Source: Bacteroidota bacterium (GTDB taxonomy: Bacteria > Bacteroidota > Bacteroidia > Bacteroidales > F082). Taken from it: a stretch of DNA of 51,304 nt. The position numbers were made by a program, and so were the translations under genes. Positions within the stretch are counted from its first letter, which is position 1; every line of letters starts with the position of its first letter. Below, piece after piece: positions 1 through 8,086 of the stretch. The notes under the pieces are model-generated. The model was not told the DNA's origin. It saw only the letters and a list, made by a program, of their open reading frames with translations, and did not search any database. The DNA lies in NCBI GenBank assembly GCA_947505205.1, contig CANNKD010000005.1:1-51304 (forward strand), in the 5' to 3' direction.

Positions 1-2
1 AG

Positions 3-266
3 AAATTACGTACCGAAATTGATAAACTCGATGTTGAACTGATTCAGCTACTCGCAAAAAGAATGGAAATTATCGAAGAGATTGGGCAGTACAAAAAAGA
101 AAATGATATCACCATTCTGCAACTGAAACGCTGGCAGTATATTATCGAAGACCGCCTGGAAATTGGAACAAGCCTTGGCCTTGATGCTACATTTTTACGC
201 GAATTACTAGAACTGGTTCACGAGGCTTCGATACAGAAGCAGACACAGATTTTTAATCGAACCTGA
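3..266 (+). CDS. Chorismate mutase domain, C-terminal end of a DAHP synthase/chorismate mutase fusion (5' truncated by window)
   Basis: The reading frame is open from base 3, so the gene starts before the window and only about 87 C-terminal residues are seen. They form an AroQ-type helical chorismate mutase domain: a first helix with IDKLDVELIQLLAKR, then EEIGQYKK and the closing ELVHEASIQKQ. The domain converts chorismate to prephenate in phenylalanine/tyrosine synthesis. The close resemblance, from memory, to the C-terminus of the Bacteroidota bifunctional 3-deoxy-7-phosphoheptulonate synthase/chorismate mutase suggests the missing upstream part is DAHP synthase; that part cannot be seen here. 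It converges on the corA gene 31 bases away. Confidence 0.85.
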   Translation, partial: KLRTEIDKLDVELIQLLAKRMEIIEEIGQYKKENDITILQLKRWQYIIEDRLEIGTSLGLDATFLRELLELVHEASIQKQTQIFNRT

Positions 267-297
267 AACTAGCAACCAGTAATCAACAGCCAGTTGT

Positions 298-1206
298 TTA
301 CATCCACCTGCGTTTCTTGAAATAGAATATCATTCCAACGCTTAACACAGTCATTCCCAAAAGCAATATCCAAAAAGCAGTGGAGGAATCTGCCAATGGC
401 AGAAAAACGTTCATGCCGTAAAGGCTTGTTATAAAGGTTAATGGAAGAATGATCGATGAAATCAGGGTAAGAATTTTCATGATTTCATTCGTTTTGTTGG
501 TCTGCATTGAATCGAAGGTTTTCGACAGACCTTCAATCAGATCCTCGTAATCTTCGGTCATATCCCACATTTTCTGGTAATAATCGAGGATATTGCCCCA
601 GTATTCTTCCATATTATCGGCAAAACCGCTTACCTGTCCGGTTTCAAATTTATGAAACATCCGAAGTTGAGGCTTGAAGATTGTATTTGTGAGAATGATG
701 TTTTTTCGGGTAACAGAAATACGTTCAATAATTTTAACTTGCTTATTACCAAATAGTTCACGGTTTATCAATTCGAGGTCGAGACCGACTTTGCGTAATA
801 AATACAACGACTCCGACATGAGTTTTTCGAGGATACGGTAAAGCAGTGTATCCGATGTGCCGATATCGATTTCTTCATCTTTGTCTTCTTTTATTTTGTA
901 TTCGGCAAAAAGTTGACCGATGATCCAGGGCGTTTTTTCGATGGTGATGACATAGTCTTCGCCCCAGAAAATCTTTTCTTCTTTGGTTTTAATGAAAAGA
1001 TTCTGTTTGTCGAAATTTGGAAAATGAAGAATCAGGAAATAATAATCGTCATAGATATCTATTTTTGGGCGTTGATTGATTGATCTACAATCCTCAATAT
1101 CAAGTGGATGGAAGTGAAATTTCTCTTGTAAAAATATAAAATCTTCTTCATTGGGGTTTAACAAATGATGCCATTTAAGCCGTCCCATTTTAATTGTCTC
1201 AATCAT
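298..1206 (-). CDS. corA: CorA-family magnesium/cobalt transporter
   Basis: The 302-residue length is normal for CorA. A long acidic cytoplasmic domain comes first, followed by two C-terminal membrane helices (about 243-263 and 276-296). The signature GMN lies at residues 264-266 in SLYGMNVFLP, directly after the first helix, where it forms the selectivity loop of the pentameric channel. The protein ends in a basic KKRR tail, which fits a cytoplasmic C-terminus. It imports Mg2+ (or Co2+/Ni2+) across the inner membrane. It appears to be a single-gene unit. The hairpin 84 bases upstream belongs to the neighbouring peptidase gene. Confidence 0.93.
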   Translation of the reverse strand: MIETIKMGRLKWHHLLNPNEEDFIFLQEKFHFHPLDIEDCRSINQRPKIDIYDDYYFLILHFPNFDKQNLFIKTKEEKIFWGEDYVITIEKTPWIIGQLFAEYKIKEDKDEEIDIGTSDTLLYRILEKLMSESLYLLRKVGLDLELINRELFGNKQVKIIERISVTRKNIILTNTIFKPQLRMFHKFETGQVSGFADNMEEYWGNILDYYQKMWDMTEDYEDLIEGLSKTFDSMQTNKTNEIMKILTLISSIILPLTFITSLYGMNVFLPLADSSTAFWILLLGMTVLSVGMIFYFKKRRWM

Positions 1207-1289
1207 TGCTTACCTCCTACTTTGAAAATGAAAATTCTATTGAGCTACATTCCTTATTTTTTTTTGCGAAATTACATTTTTATAACGAA

Positions 1290-1323
1290 AAAACCCGCTC
1301 TTTCTTTTGAAAAGGCGGGTTTT
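1290..1323 (-). terminator. Rho-independent terminator of the M14 peptidase gene
   Basis: AAAACCCGC (1290-1298) pairs with GCGGGTTTT (1315-1323). The A-rich flank to the left becomes a U-run when read on the minus strand. It lies 25 bases beyond the stop codon of the peptidase gene and before corA, so it separates the two transcripts. Confidence 0.85.
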
Positions 1324-1347
1324 AAAGTAAATTAAAGATGTGAATTA

Positions 1348-3684
1348 TTACCTATTGATAATCAATTTTTTAATAGAAAATTCGTTGGCATCGGTCAAAC
1401 GAATGAAGTAAACTCCGTTTGGAATGCTGCTTAAATCTATCTTCAATTGTATTTCATTTCCTGCGTGGATCTGATTGATGGTTCTTCCTTGTAAATCAAG
1501 GATTTCGATGTTTGCTTTATCGTCGGTCAGTTTTTCAAAATAAATCTGAACCATTCCTGAGGCAGGATTTGGCTTTAGCTGCATTTCGTTAGTCAAATTG
1601 CTGGTCTCAGTGAGACCGGTTTCAACATCTAACACTGCCAATTGCATTTCATCGAAATAATAGCCATCCAAGGTTACGCCCACATCACTCGTGAGTCGGA
1701 AACGAAGCTTGATGCTTTGTTCGGCATAAGTTGTCAGGTCGATTTCTTCCTTAATCCAATCGCTGGTTCCATTGTAACTTGGTTGCCCATTGGTTCCGAC
1801 ATTGGTGTAATTACCATTTAAAGATGTCCAGGTATTGGTTCCTTCAACTTTTACTTGTATTTGCACATAATCATAGCCAGGTTCGAGCGCCCATTTTGCA
1901 TAAAAAGTCAATAAGGCAAACGAAGTTGCGGGAATTTCAATCGGATTGATCATGGTAACCATACTGTTTTCATTATCAGAATAATTTCCTACTCTTGAGT
2001 CGGTAATCGATCCGGAAGGAGTGTAATACGAAGAAGTAGTTACGCTCCATTTTGGTGAAGTCCAGTTGTCCATTTGATCGCAATCGTCAGTAAATACAGT
2101 GGTTGTGGTTCCGTACATTTTGGTAATTGTATCTGAAATTGTGTACATTCCATTATCAAGAGTCAATAAAAAACGGAATGATTGACCGCTTTCGATGCCA
2201 CCGTGCAATGTATATGCGATAGAATCAGATTTTGTTTCCAACAAGGCAAGACTTCCGAAAGCAACCGGATCGCCAACCGCAACCAGCAACGTATCAAGAG
2301 GTGTAACGTTCACATTCCATGAGGTTGTTTCGCCAAAACCAAGCCGTTGAACGTCGAAATGGATATAACCTTCTTTGATATCGAGAATGCTTGGTGAGGT
2401 TTCTGTGACAGATCCATAGTTTCCGGCCAAATAAGCGGCCAATAAATCTTGCAAAATACTTTCCTGACATAGAGGAATAATGCGGCTTTGTGATGGCCAA
2501 AAACCATCATTACTTGTGCCAACTTCAGGTGTATAAGAGTATATTTTATTTTTATTTTCGGTATCACCATACATATAATCGTCTGAACCTCCATTGGTTG
2601 GATAGATTGTTGTACTACCCGGGCCAAAGGTGTAATGGTTGTCTTGTGTCATCATTGAGGCGTGCGCATAAAAGGTGGCATCATCATCGCAATGAGTTGG
2701 TGTCCAACCCCATGGATATAAAAGAAGTCCTGCAGCTGAATGATAATTTAAAGCAATCTGAAAATTGTGTGCTTCACAAAACTGTTTAACATTCTGGTTT
2801 TCTATTTCGCTGAAAGCTGATGGACCTCGATAGGTTTCATCTCCCGGATTGGGTGAAGATCCGTCATTGTCATACCCCCACATATAACCATAATTACGAT
2901 TTTCATCCACGCCATACTGACCACTATTTAAACTGCGATTTTTACGCCACATGCCACCACCATTGGGGTTTGTCTGTTCGTTATATTTATATCCATCAGG
3001 ATTTAAAATTGGAATAAAATACATTTCAGTATTGTCAACCAGCGTGCGGACATCTGCATTGGTTTCGTAGTTTTCCAACAAATAAAGCATATAATACATC
3101 ATCTGTTGAACGCCAATTCCTTCGCGGGCATGGTGTACGCCTGTATAAAGTACCTCAGGTTCAGTTTCATCTTCGGCAGGGTTATCACTCAATCGAACCC
3201 ACCAAAGTTGGTTGCCATTTACGGTTGGTAAATCAGGATTTATTGTCTGACGGAAAGTAACGAGGTTAGGCCATGTTTGTGCCATGAAATCGAGTTTATC
3301 CATCACCTGATCGTATGTGTAGAAACCACCCATGCTGCCATATTCCCAGTTTGCAGGAACAGGATAATCATCTGCAGGATTCCTATTTATAGGAGTTCCT
3401 TTTTCAAGTTCATATCTGTCGGCATAAAACTTTGATACATCTGCAATGAGGGTTTCAACCGTGAAACCATTTTGTTTTAACCTGTCAATGATTGATTGAG
3501 AAATTTCGGTTTCGAAATACATATTCGCTTTGTAAAGGCCTTCCGTTAAGTCGATTCCATAAACACTAAGATCATTCAATGATTTGTCTTTCAACGAAAT
3601 ACGTATTTTTGAATAGGTTTCGTTTTGTGCTTGAATCTGAAGGATAGAAAGTAAAACAATCAGAAGTGTTAAAATTTTTTTCAT
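1348..3684 (-). CDS. Secreted zinc carboxypeptidase (peptidase M14) with T9SS sorting domain
   Basis: This 778-residue protein has a signal peptide at 1-19 ending IQAQ. The M14 zinc ligands are visible as HARE (H185, E188) and H315 in NYHSAAG, with the catalytic glutamate in TPEVG (E387). Substrate-binding residues occur in ILNPDGY and ENRNYG. Residues of roughly 400-700 form beta-sandwich domains, including a jelly-roll with DYVQIQVKVEG. The last 75 or so residues form a type A Por/T9SS sorting domain (KPNPASG ... GVYFIRL ... KKLIINR). The enzyme is predicted to remove C-terminal residues from peptides outside the cell or on its surface. Specificity (A versus B) is not readable by eye. GldD/GldE next door serve the same export/gliding system. 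Confidence 0.92.
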   Translation of the reverse strand: MKKILTLLIVLLSILQIQAQNETYSKIRISLKDKSLNDLSVYGIDLTEGLYKANMYFETEISQSIIDRLKQNGFTVETLIADVSKFYADRYELEKGTPINRNPADDYPVPANWEYGSMGGFYTYDQVMDKLDFMAQTWPNLVTFRQTINPDLPTVNGNQLWWVRLSDNPAEDETEPEVLYTGVHHAREGIGVQQMMYYMLYLLENYETNADVRTLVDNTEMYFIPILNPDGYKYNEQTNPNGGGMWRKNRSLNSGQYGVDENRNYGYMWGYDNDGSSPNPGDETYRGPSAFSEIENQNVKQFCEAHNFQIALNYHSAAGLLLYPWGWTPTHCDDDATFYAHASMMTQDNHYTFGPGSTTIYPTNGGSDDYMYGDTENKNKIYSYTPEVGTSNDGFWPSQSRIIPLCQESILQDLLAAYLAGNYGSVTETSPSILDIKEGYIHFDVQRLGFGETTSWNVNVTPLDTLLVAVGDPVAFGSLALLETKSDSIAYTLHGGIESGQSFRFLLTLDNGMYTISDTITKMYGTTTTVFTDDCDQMDNWTSPKWSVTTSSYYTPSGSITDSRVGNYSDNENSMVTMINPIEIPATSFALLTFYAKWALEPGYDYVQIQVKVEGTNTWTSLNGNYTNVGTNGQPSYNGTSDWIKEEIDLTTYAEQSIKLRFRLTSDVGVTLDGYYFDEMQLAVLDVETGLTETSNLTNEMQLKPNPASGMVQIYFEKLTDDKANIEILDLQGRTINQIHAGNEIQLKIDLSSIPNGVYFIRLTDANEFSIKKLIINR

Positions 3685-3768
3685 ACACGTTTTGAATTAG
3701 GTATTATTTGGCGATAAAAGTAGATAAAACTCTTGTATTTTCACTGTAATCAGGTAAAATACGCAGAA

Positions 3769-4362
3769 TTATTTCCAGTTTAATGTTTCAATGAAATGCT
3801 TAATATCCTCATTGATAAAATCTATTACCGGAGCTAATGAATCGTTATTTGGCCGGATATTGAAATACAATGCGCCACGCAGAAAATGTGAGGTGCTGTC
3901 AGTAAGGAAAAACTGTGTTGGTGAAGCTACGCCTGCACCCTGAATCTTATAAATCATACCAAAGACCTTATGTTGGGGGATCGAAATCATACTGTCGTTG
4001 ATGGCACTTGCCTTTGGCATATGTTTGAGCACCAATGATCTGGAATCTTCGAGGTACTTTATCAGGTTTTCTTTTAAAGGCATATAACTGATATGCAAAC
4101 TGCCTTTGAATACAGGGTATTCAATATTGATCCAGTATTTTTCCAAAGGTGACTGATAATCTGGTGTAATGGTCGCATATTCAGGATATTCGAAAGAATA
4201 TGGAAAGACGGTATCAAAAGAAATATATGTTTTTTTTGGTAAGGTAATACGAAAATATCCCCTGGGTTTTGGAGTAAATGTTTCTTCACAGGCATATAAA
4301 CCAAATACCGAAACCAAAACAGAAATGATAATTATTTTTGTTAAAACAGTCCTATTTGACAT
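3769..4362 (-). CDS. gldD: Gliding motility lipoprotein GldD
   Basis: The 197-residue lipoprotein has a hydrophobic signal and lipobox cysteine C25 (GLYAC). The family signature follows immediately: PKPRGYFRI, then a block with FEYPEYA and the WINIEYP segment. GldD is required for gliding and for type IX secretion in Flavobacterium, and acts in the cell envelope. Its start overlaps the 3' end of gldE by 11 bases, which suggests translational coupling. The order mutY-ssb-gldE-gldD is the conserved Bacteroidota arrangement and supports the call strongly. Gliding itself is not implied, because non-gliding members keep these genes. Confidence 0.93.
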   Translation of the reverse strand: MSNRTVLTKIIIISVLVSVFGLYACEETFTPKPRGYFRITLPKKTYISFDTVFPYSFEYPEYATITPDYQSPLEKYWINIEYPVFKGSLHISYMPLKENLIKYLEDSRSLVLKHMPKASAINDSMISIPQHKVFGMIYKIQGAGVASPTQFFLTDSTSHFLRGALYFNIRPNNDSLAPVIDFINEDIKHFIETLNWK

Positions 4363-5683
4363 CCGGTTTCTTGGTTTTGATTTGTTTGATGCGTCGTGAA
4401 TCGGCTTCTGCTATTTCAATCTCAAAATCCTTAATTTTGAATTTAGTCCCTTTAACAGGAATTTTGCCTTGAATTTCGAGAATCAGTCCGGCCAATGTTT
4501 CCCATTCACCCTCTAAATCATCGAAATAATGCTCGTCAACGTCCATTACTTTACAAAAATCGAGCAGATTGGTTGACGCATTAAAAAGGTAGGTTTTATC
4601 GTCTAAAAGCCAGTAAAATGTATTCGTTTTATCGAATTCATCGCTTATCTCACCAACAATTTCCTCAATGATATCTTCTAAGGAAATTAAACCGGCGGTG
4701 CCACCATATTCATCAACAACGATGGCTAAATGAATCTTTTTCTCCCGAAATTCTTGCAACAGATCATTGATGCGCTTGTTTTCCGGAACAAAAAATGAGG
4801 GCCTGATCAGTTTTGTCCAATCTGAAATTGGATTATTCAGATACGGGAGTAAATCCTTGATATACAATAATCCAACTACCTGATCCAGTTTTCCGTCAAA
4901 GACAGGAATGCGCGAATATCCTGATTTCAGAATCAAATTGATAACCTGATCAAAAGGTGTTCTTTTATCAATTGCTGTGATGTCGATTCGGGGTTTCATC
5001 ACACTGCGAACTTCCTTTTCGTTGAAAGTAGCTATTCCTTTCAACATCTTTTTCTCGGAAGAGGGTGTGGTTTCGTCAGAGGTAATGTCAATGGCTGCGG
5101 CTAACTCACTCATCGATAAATTGTAGGAATTCCGTATCATTCTTTTATCGAGAAAGGAAGTAGAGACAACAAGTACTGAACTGAGAGGCTTGAAAATGTG
5201 AATTAATATATTTAGTGGCCCAGCTGTTAGTCTTGATATTTGAAGTGGATAGCGATTGGCAACCACCTTGGGTATTATTTCGCCGATAAGCAAAATTAAA
5301 GAGGTGACCACAATGATTTGAATGACAAATGCCAAAACAGGATTGTGCTCAAGATCGAATAGTTTCGCTGTAATGAATGTTGAAAGAATAACGACTGCAA
5401 TATTAGCTAAATTATTGGTTATTAATATAGTAGCAAGTAGTTTTTTGGGATGTTCACGAAATTTGACGACCAACTTATCTGCTTTATTTTCAGATGAGTT
5501 CAAGATGTTTAATTCAGCTGGTTTTAAGGAAAAGAAGGCAGTCTCGCTACCTGAAACCATGGCCGAGAATAACAATAACAGGATTAAGGCAAGAAAAGTC
5601 AGTAAAATAGTTGCGGAAAATACAGGCGAATGCTCGCTCAGTAAAACGAACAATAAATGAGATGAAATAGCAGACATTCCCAA
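4352..5683 (-). CDS. gldE: Gliding-associated membrane protein GldE (CNNM/CorC-HlyC family, paired CBS domains)
   Basis: At 443 residues it has the family architecture. An N-terminal DUF21-type membrane region (helices near 22-45, 95-115 and 120-142, with SGSETAFFSL) precedes two CBS domains (about 205-325; MKPRIDI, YSRIPVF, VVDEYGG). A C-terminal CorC/HlyC-like domain covers about 345-430. Sequence alone would allow a generic hemolysin-like or magnesium-efflux protein. Direct coupling to gldD and proximity to ssb/mutY identify GldE. It is an inner-membrane protein that works with GldD. Start choice is slightly uncertain, since a second ATG occurs two codons downstream. Confidence 0.9.
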   Translation of the reverse strand: MGMSAISSHLLFVLLSEHSPVFSATILLTFLALILLLLFSAMVSGSETAFFSLKPAELNILNSSENKADKLVVKFREHPKKLLATILITNNLANIAVVILSTFITAKLFDLEHNPVLAFVIQIIVVTSLILLIGEIIPKVVANRYPLQISRLTAGPLNILIHIFKPLSSVLVVSTSFLDKRMIRNSYNLSMSELAAAIDITSDETTPSSEKKMLKGIATFNEKEVRSVMKPRIDITAIDKRTPFDQVINLILKSGYSRIPVFDGKLDQVVGLLYIKDLLPYLNNPISDWTKLIRPSFFVPENKRINDLLQEFREKKIHLAIVVDEYGGTAGLISLEDIIEEIVGEISDEFDKTNTFYWLLDDKTYLFNASTNLLDFCKVMDVDEHYFDDLEGEWETLAGLILEIQGKIPVKGTKFKIKDFEIEIAEADSRRIKQIKTKKPDVK

Positions 5684-5840
5684 CGGAATAGTATTAGTTA
5701 TCCGACAAAATTAGTGAAAATCATTGACGAGGTATAAAGTTATCAAAGGATAATTTTTAAACAGTCTGTAAATCAGGATTTTGTTTAAAAGACATGCTGC
5801 CCTGTTTTACTATATTTCAATCATCGAGTTAAGTGGATTA

Positions 5841-6293
5841 TTAAAATGGTAAATCATCACCTTCCTGGGCAGGCATCGGATTGCTTTGATCCTGTGCAGC
5901 TTTTGGATATTGAGGAGCCGTATTCTGTTCAGAATGTCCGGCATTTCCTTGTCCTGCCTTCATAATCATATTCAGCCGTTCGGCATTGATTTCAGTGATG
6001 TATTTCGTAACATCCTGTGAATCTTTGTATTGACGGTTTTTTATTCTACCTTCAACATACATAAGATCACCTTTAATATAATTACGTTTTTTTTCCGCAA
6101 TATCGTTGGCGATAGTTCCCCAAACTACAATATTATGCCACTCAGTTTGTTCCTGCCAGTTACCATCTTTATCGCGGTAATTGTCACTTGTTGCCAAGGA
6201 GAAACTTACTTTTTTCGATCCGCTTTCGAAAGATGTTACTTCAGGATCTTTTCCAATGCGGCCAATCAGCATCACTTTGTTTAAACTTGCCAT
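5841..6293 (-). CDS. ssb: Single-stranded DNA-binding protein
   Basis: This 150-residue SSB starts MASLNKVMLIGRIGKDPE, the standard OB-fold opening, with the strand motifs FSLATSD and WHNIVVWG. After the OB fold (about 1-105) a flexible Gln/Pro-rich linker leads to the acidic tip GDDLPF, which docks partner replication and repair proteins. It coats single-stranded DNA during replication, recombination and repair. It sits 28 bases downstream of mutY in the same direction, so the two are probably co-transcribed. Confidence 0.97.
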   Translation of the reverse strand: MASLNKVMLIGRIGKDPEVTSFESGSKKVSFSLATSDNYRDKDGNWQEQTEWHNIVVWGTIANDIAEKKRNYIKGDLMYVEGRIKNRQYKDSQDVTKYITEINAERLNMIMKAGQGNAGHSEQNTAPQYPKAAQDQSNPMPAQEGDDLPF

Positions 6294-6321
6294 AGGATTA
6301 TGTTTTTAGGATTAAAAAATT

Positions 6322-7392
6322 TTATAATATATCAATTTCGCGTAAGAACCTGTCAATCAATCTGGATAATGGATATTTTGGTAGGTCTGACTTATTCACC
6401 AAAGGTAATGAAATTTGAAGCAACGGCAAGCGTTTTTTCAATTTTATGACAAAAAATTTTGCAAATATGGTTTGGTGCGTCAGTTGATGCTTGATAATTT
6501 TTGAAACTGAGCTCAATTCAAAATGTTCTTCAAGAAGGAGATTTTTAAATTCAACGGTTTGGCAAATAGAATCAAAGTCATATTCTGATTGGGTTTCAAT
6601 CAAAGGAAACTCGTACAATCCTTTCCAGATATCCTTTTTCGTTCGTTCACCAAGATAAATAGCATCCATATTATTATTTTTCACACTGATATACAAATAG
6701 TTAAAGTATCTGGTTCTGACGATGATTTTTTGTTTTTTAACAGGTAGCTGATCAACCATAGCATGTTGGAAAGCAAAACATTGGCTTGAGAATGGACAAT
6801 GATTGCATTGTGGCCGAGCAGGTGTACAATGTAATGCACCGAATTCCATCATGGCCTGGTTGAAAATTCCAGGCTTTTCTTCGTCGATGAAAGCATCTAC
6901 AGCCATTTGAACGGCATTTTTGCAGGCGTTTGTGTCTGTTGCGAATAGAATGCCCTGTAATCGTGCCACAAAACGCATCACATTTCCGTCAACCACCGCA
7001 ACTTTTTCATCAAAAGCATTGGAGGCAATGGCAGCAGCGGTATAAGGGCCAATACCTTTCAGTTTCCGCAATCGTAAGGCAGAATCCGGAAATAATCCAT
7101 TATATTGATTTTTAAGGATAACAGCAGTGCATAAAAGGTTGCGGGCACGGCTATAATAGCCCAATCCCTGCCACATTTTCAAAACTTCTTGTTCCGAAGC
7201 AATTGCAAGATCAGTTACAGTTGGCCATCTTTCGATAAATCTGTTATAATAATCGAGGCCTTGATTGACACGTGTTTGTTGCAAAATCACCTCTGAGATC
7301 CATATTTTGTAAGGATCTTTGGTCGATCGCCAGGGTAATTCGCGGTAGTTTTGATGATACCAAATGATGAGTTGACGCGTAAATTGTTCCAT
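6322..7392 (-). CDS. mutY: Adenine DNA glycosylase MutY
   Basis: This 356-residue enzyme removes adenine mispaired with 8-oxoguanine. The catalytic glutamate E34 lies in ISEVILQQT, and the helix-hairpin-helix LKGIGPYTAAA (111-121) is followed by the catalytic aspartate D135 in VVDGNV. The [4Fe-4S] cysteines have the exact C-X6-C-X2-C-X5-C spacing (C189, C196, C199, C205). The C-terminal part (about 225-350) fits the NUDIX-like 8-oxoG recognition domain. A TATTTTCG box (7400-7407) lies only 7 bases before the ATG, so the mRNA may be nearly leaderless. The gene heads the mutY-ssb-gldE-gldD cluster. Confidence 0.96.
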   Translation of the reverse strand: MEQFTRQLIIWYHQNYRELPWRSTKDPYKIWISEVILQQTRVNQGLDYYNRFIERWPTVTDLAIASEQEVLKMWQGLGYYSRARNLLCTAVILKNQYNGLFPDSALRLRKLKGIGPYTAAAIASNAFDEKVAVVDGNVMRFVARLQGILFATDTNACKNAVQMAVDAFIDEEKPGIFNQAMMEFGALHCTPARPQCNHCPFSSQCFAFQHAMVDQLPVKKQKIIVRTRYFNYLYISVKNNNMDAIYLGERTKKDIWKGLYEFPLIETQSEYDFDSICQTVEFKNLLLEEHFELSSVSKIIKHQLTHQTIFAKFFVIKLKKRLPLLQISLPLVNKSDLPKYPLSRLIDRFLREIDIL

Positions 7393-7449
7393 TTTCGGAC
7401 GAAAATATTTATTTTGAGCATATTAGATGAAAAAAAAATCAAAAAAACA

Positions 7450-7478
7450 TTTGCAATATAAAAAAGTTATTACTTTTG
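7450..7478 (+). promoter_or_regulatory. Bacteroidota-type promoter of the HU gene
   Basis: TTTG (7450-7453) and TACTTTTG (7471-7478) are separated by 17 bases, which fits the primary sigma consensus TTG-N17+-TAnnTTTG of this phylum. The ATG of the HU gene lies 47 bases after the -7 box, leaving a leader of about 40 bases. Confidence 0.8.
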
Positions 7479-7525
7479 CAATCCGATTAAAATACACATT
7501 TATAATCTTTTAAAAACTTAAAGAT

Positions 7526-7807
7526 ATGACAAAAGCAGAAATCGTAGCAGATGTTGCAAACAAAACAGGCGTTGAAAAAGTAGCCGTTCAAGCAGTAGTT
7601 GAATCCTTCATGGAAGCTGTAAAAAGTTCTATGGTAAGCGGAGAAAACGTTTATTTAAGAGGTTTCGGAAGTTTCATCGTAAAGAGAAGAGCCGAAAAAA
7701 CAGGTCGTAATATTTCGAAGAACACAACGATTATTATCCCTGCTCATAACATTCCATCTTTTAAACCTGCAAAGACTTTTACTGCTGAAGTAAAAAGTCG
7801 CAAATAG
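7526..7807 (+). CDS. hup: HU/IHF-family DNA-binding protein
   Basis: This 93-residue histone-like protein starts MTKAEIVADVANKTG. It carries the HU body, the beta-arm region (FGSFIVKRRAEKTGRN) and the IIIPAHNIPSFKPAK segment that replaces the usual PA-tip proline context. It dimerises, bends DNA and helps organise the nucleoid. A clear promoter precedes it. Thirty-three bases downstream is a 29-codon basic gene probably on the same transcript, and a long hairpin then ends the unit. HU versus IHF subunit cannot be decided by eye. Confidence 0.93.
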   Translation: MTKAEIVADVANKTGVEKVAVQAVVESFMEAVKSSMVSGENVYLRGFGSFIVKRRAEKTGRNISKNTTIIIPAHNIPSFKPAKTFTAEVKSRK

Positions 7808-7840
7808 TACATCAAAACATAATTATTTAAAATTTTTATC

Positions 7841-7930
7841 ATGCCAAGCGGGAAGAAGAGAAAGAGACATAAAATGGCTACGCATAAGCGTAAAAAACGC
7901 TTAAGAAAGAACAGACATAAAAAGAAATAA
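7841..7930 (+). CDS. 29-residue AURKAIP1/COX24-like basic protein (probable ribosome-associated protein)
   Basis: An ATG at 7841 opens a 29-codon frame ending TAA at 7930. Of the 29 residues, 20 are Lys, Arg or His; it begins MPSGKKRKRHKMATHKRKK and ends RHKKK. Bacteroidota genomes carry almost the same peptide, annotated as an AURKAIP1/COX24-domain protein; the eukaryotic relatives include mitochondrial small-subunit protein mS38. A role in the ribosome is therefore likely but inferred from homology. It follows HU by 33 bases and precedes a strong hairpin, so it is expected to be well expressed. Its size makes it easy to miss. Confidence 0.85.
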   Translation: MPSGKKRKRHKMATHKRKKRLRKNRHKKK

Positions 7931-7958
7931 TTTTTCTTTTGGTCGTACTACATTGATT

Positions 7959-7994
7959 AACACAATGCTGCAAATTATGTTGTGGCATTGTGTT
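7959..7994 (+). terminator. Long-stem terminator after HU and the mini-protein
   Basis: AACACAATGC (7959-7968) pairs perfectly with GCATTGTGTT (7985-7994). Five further inner pairs (two of them G-U) extend the stem to 15 bp around the loop ATTATG. It lies 28 bases after the mini-protein stop. The U-run is weak (TTATTCAGTTTT), so it may also protect the 3' end. Confidence 0.75.
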
Positions 7995-8086
7995 ATTCAG
8001 TTTTATGGGAGTCAGATCGTCTAAATCATTGATTTATAAACCTATTTTCACTCCCCATAGTGAAATCTAAATTCAAAAAACAGTAA

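Noticed and set aside
4352-5683. Hemolysin or Mg/Co efflux annotation for the CBS-domain protein
   Set aside because: The family fits, but coupling to gldD and the mutY-ssb-gldE-gldD order make GldE the better call.
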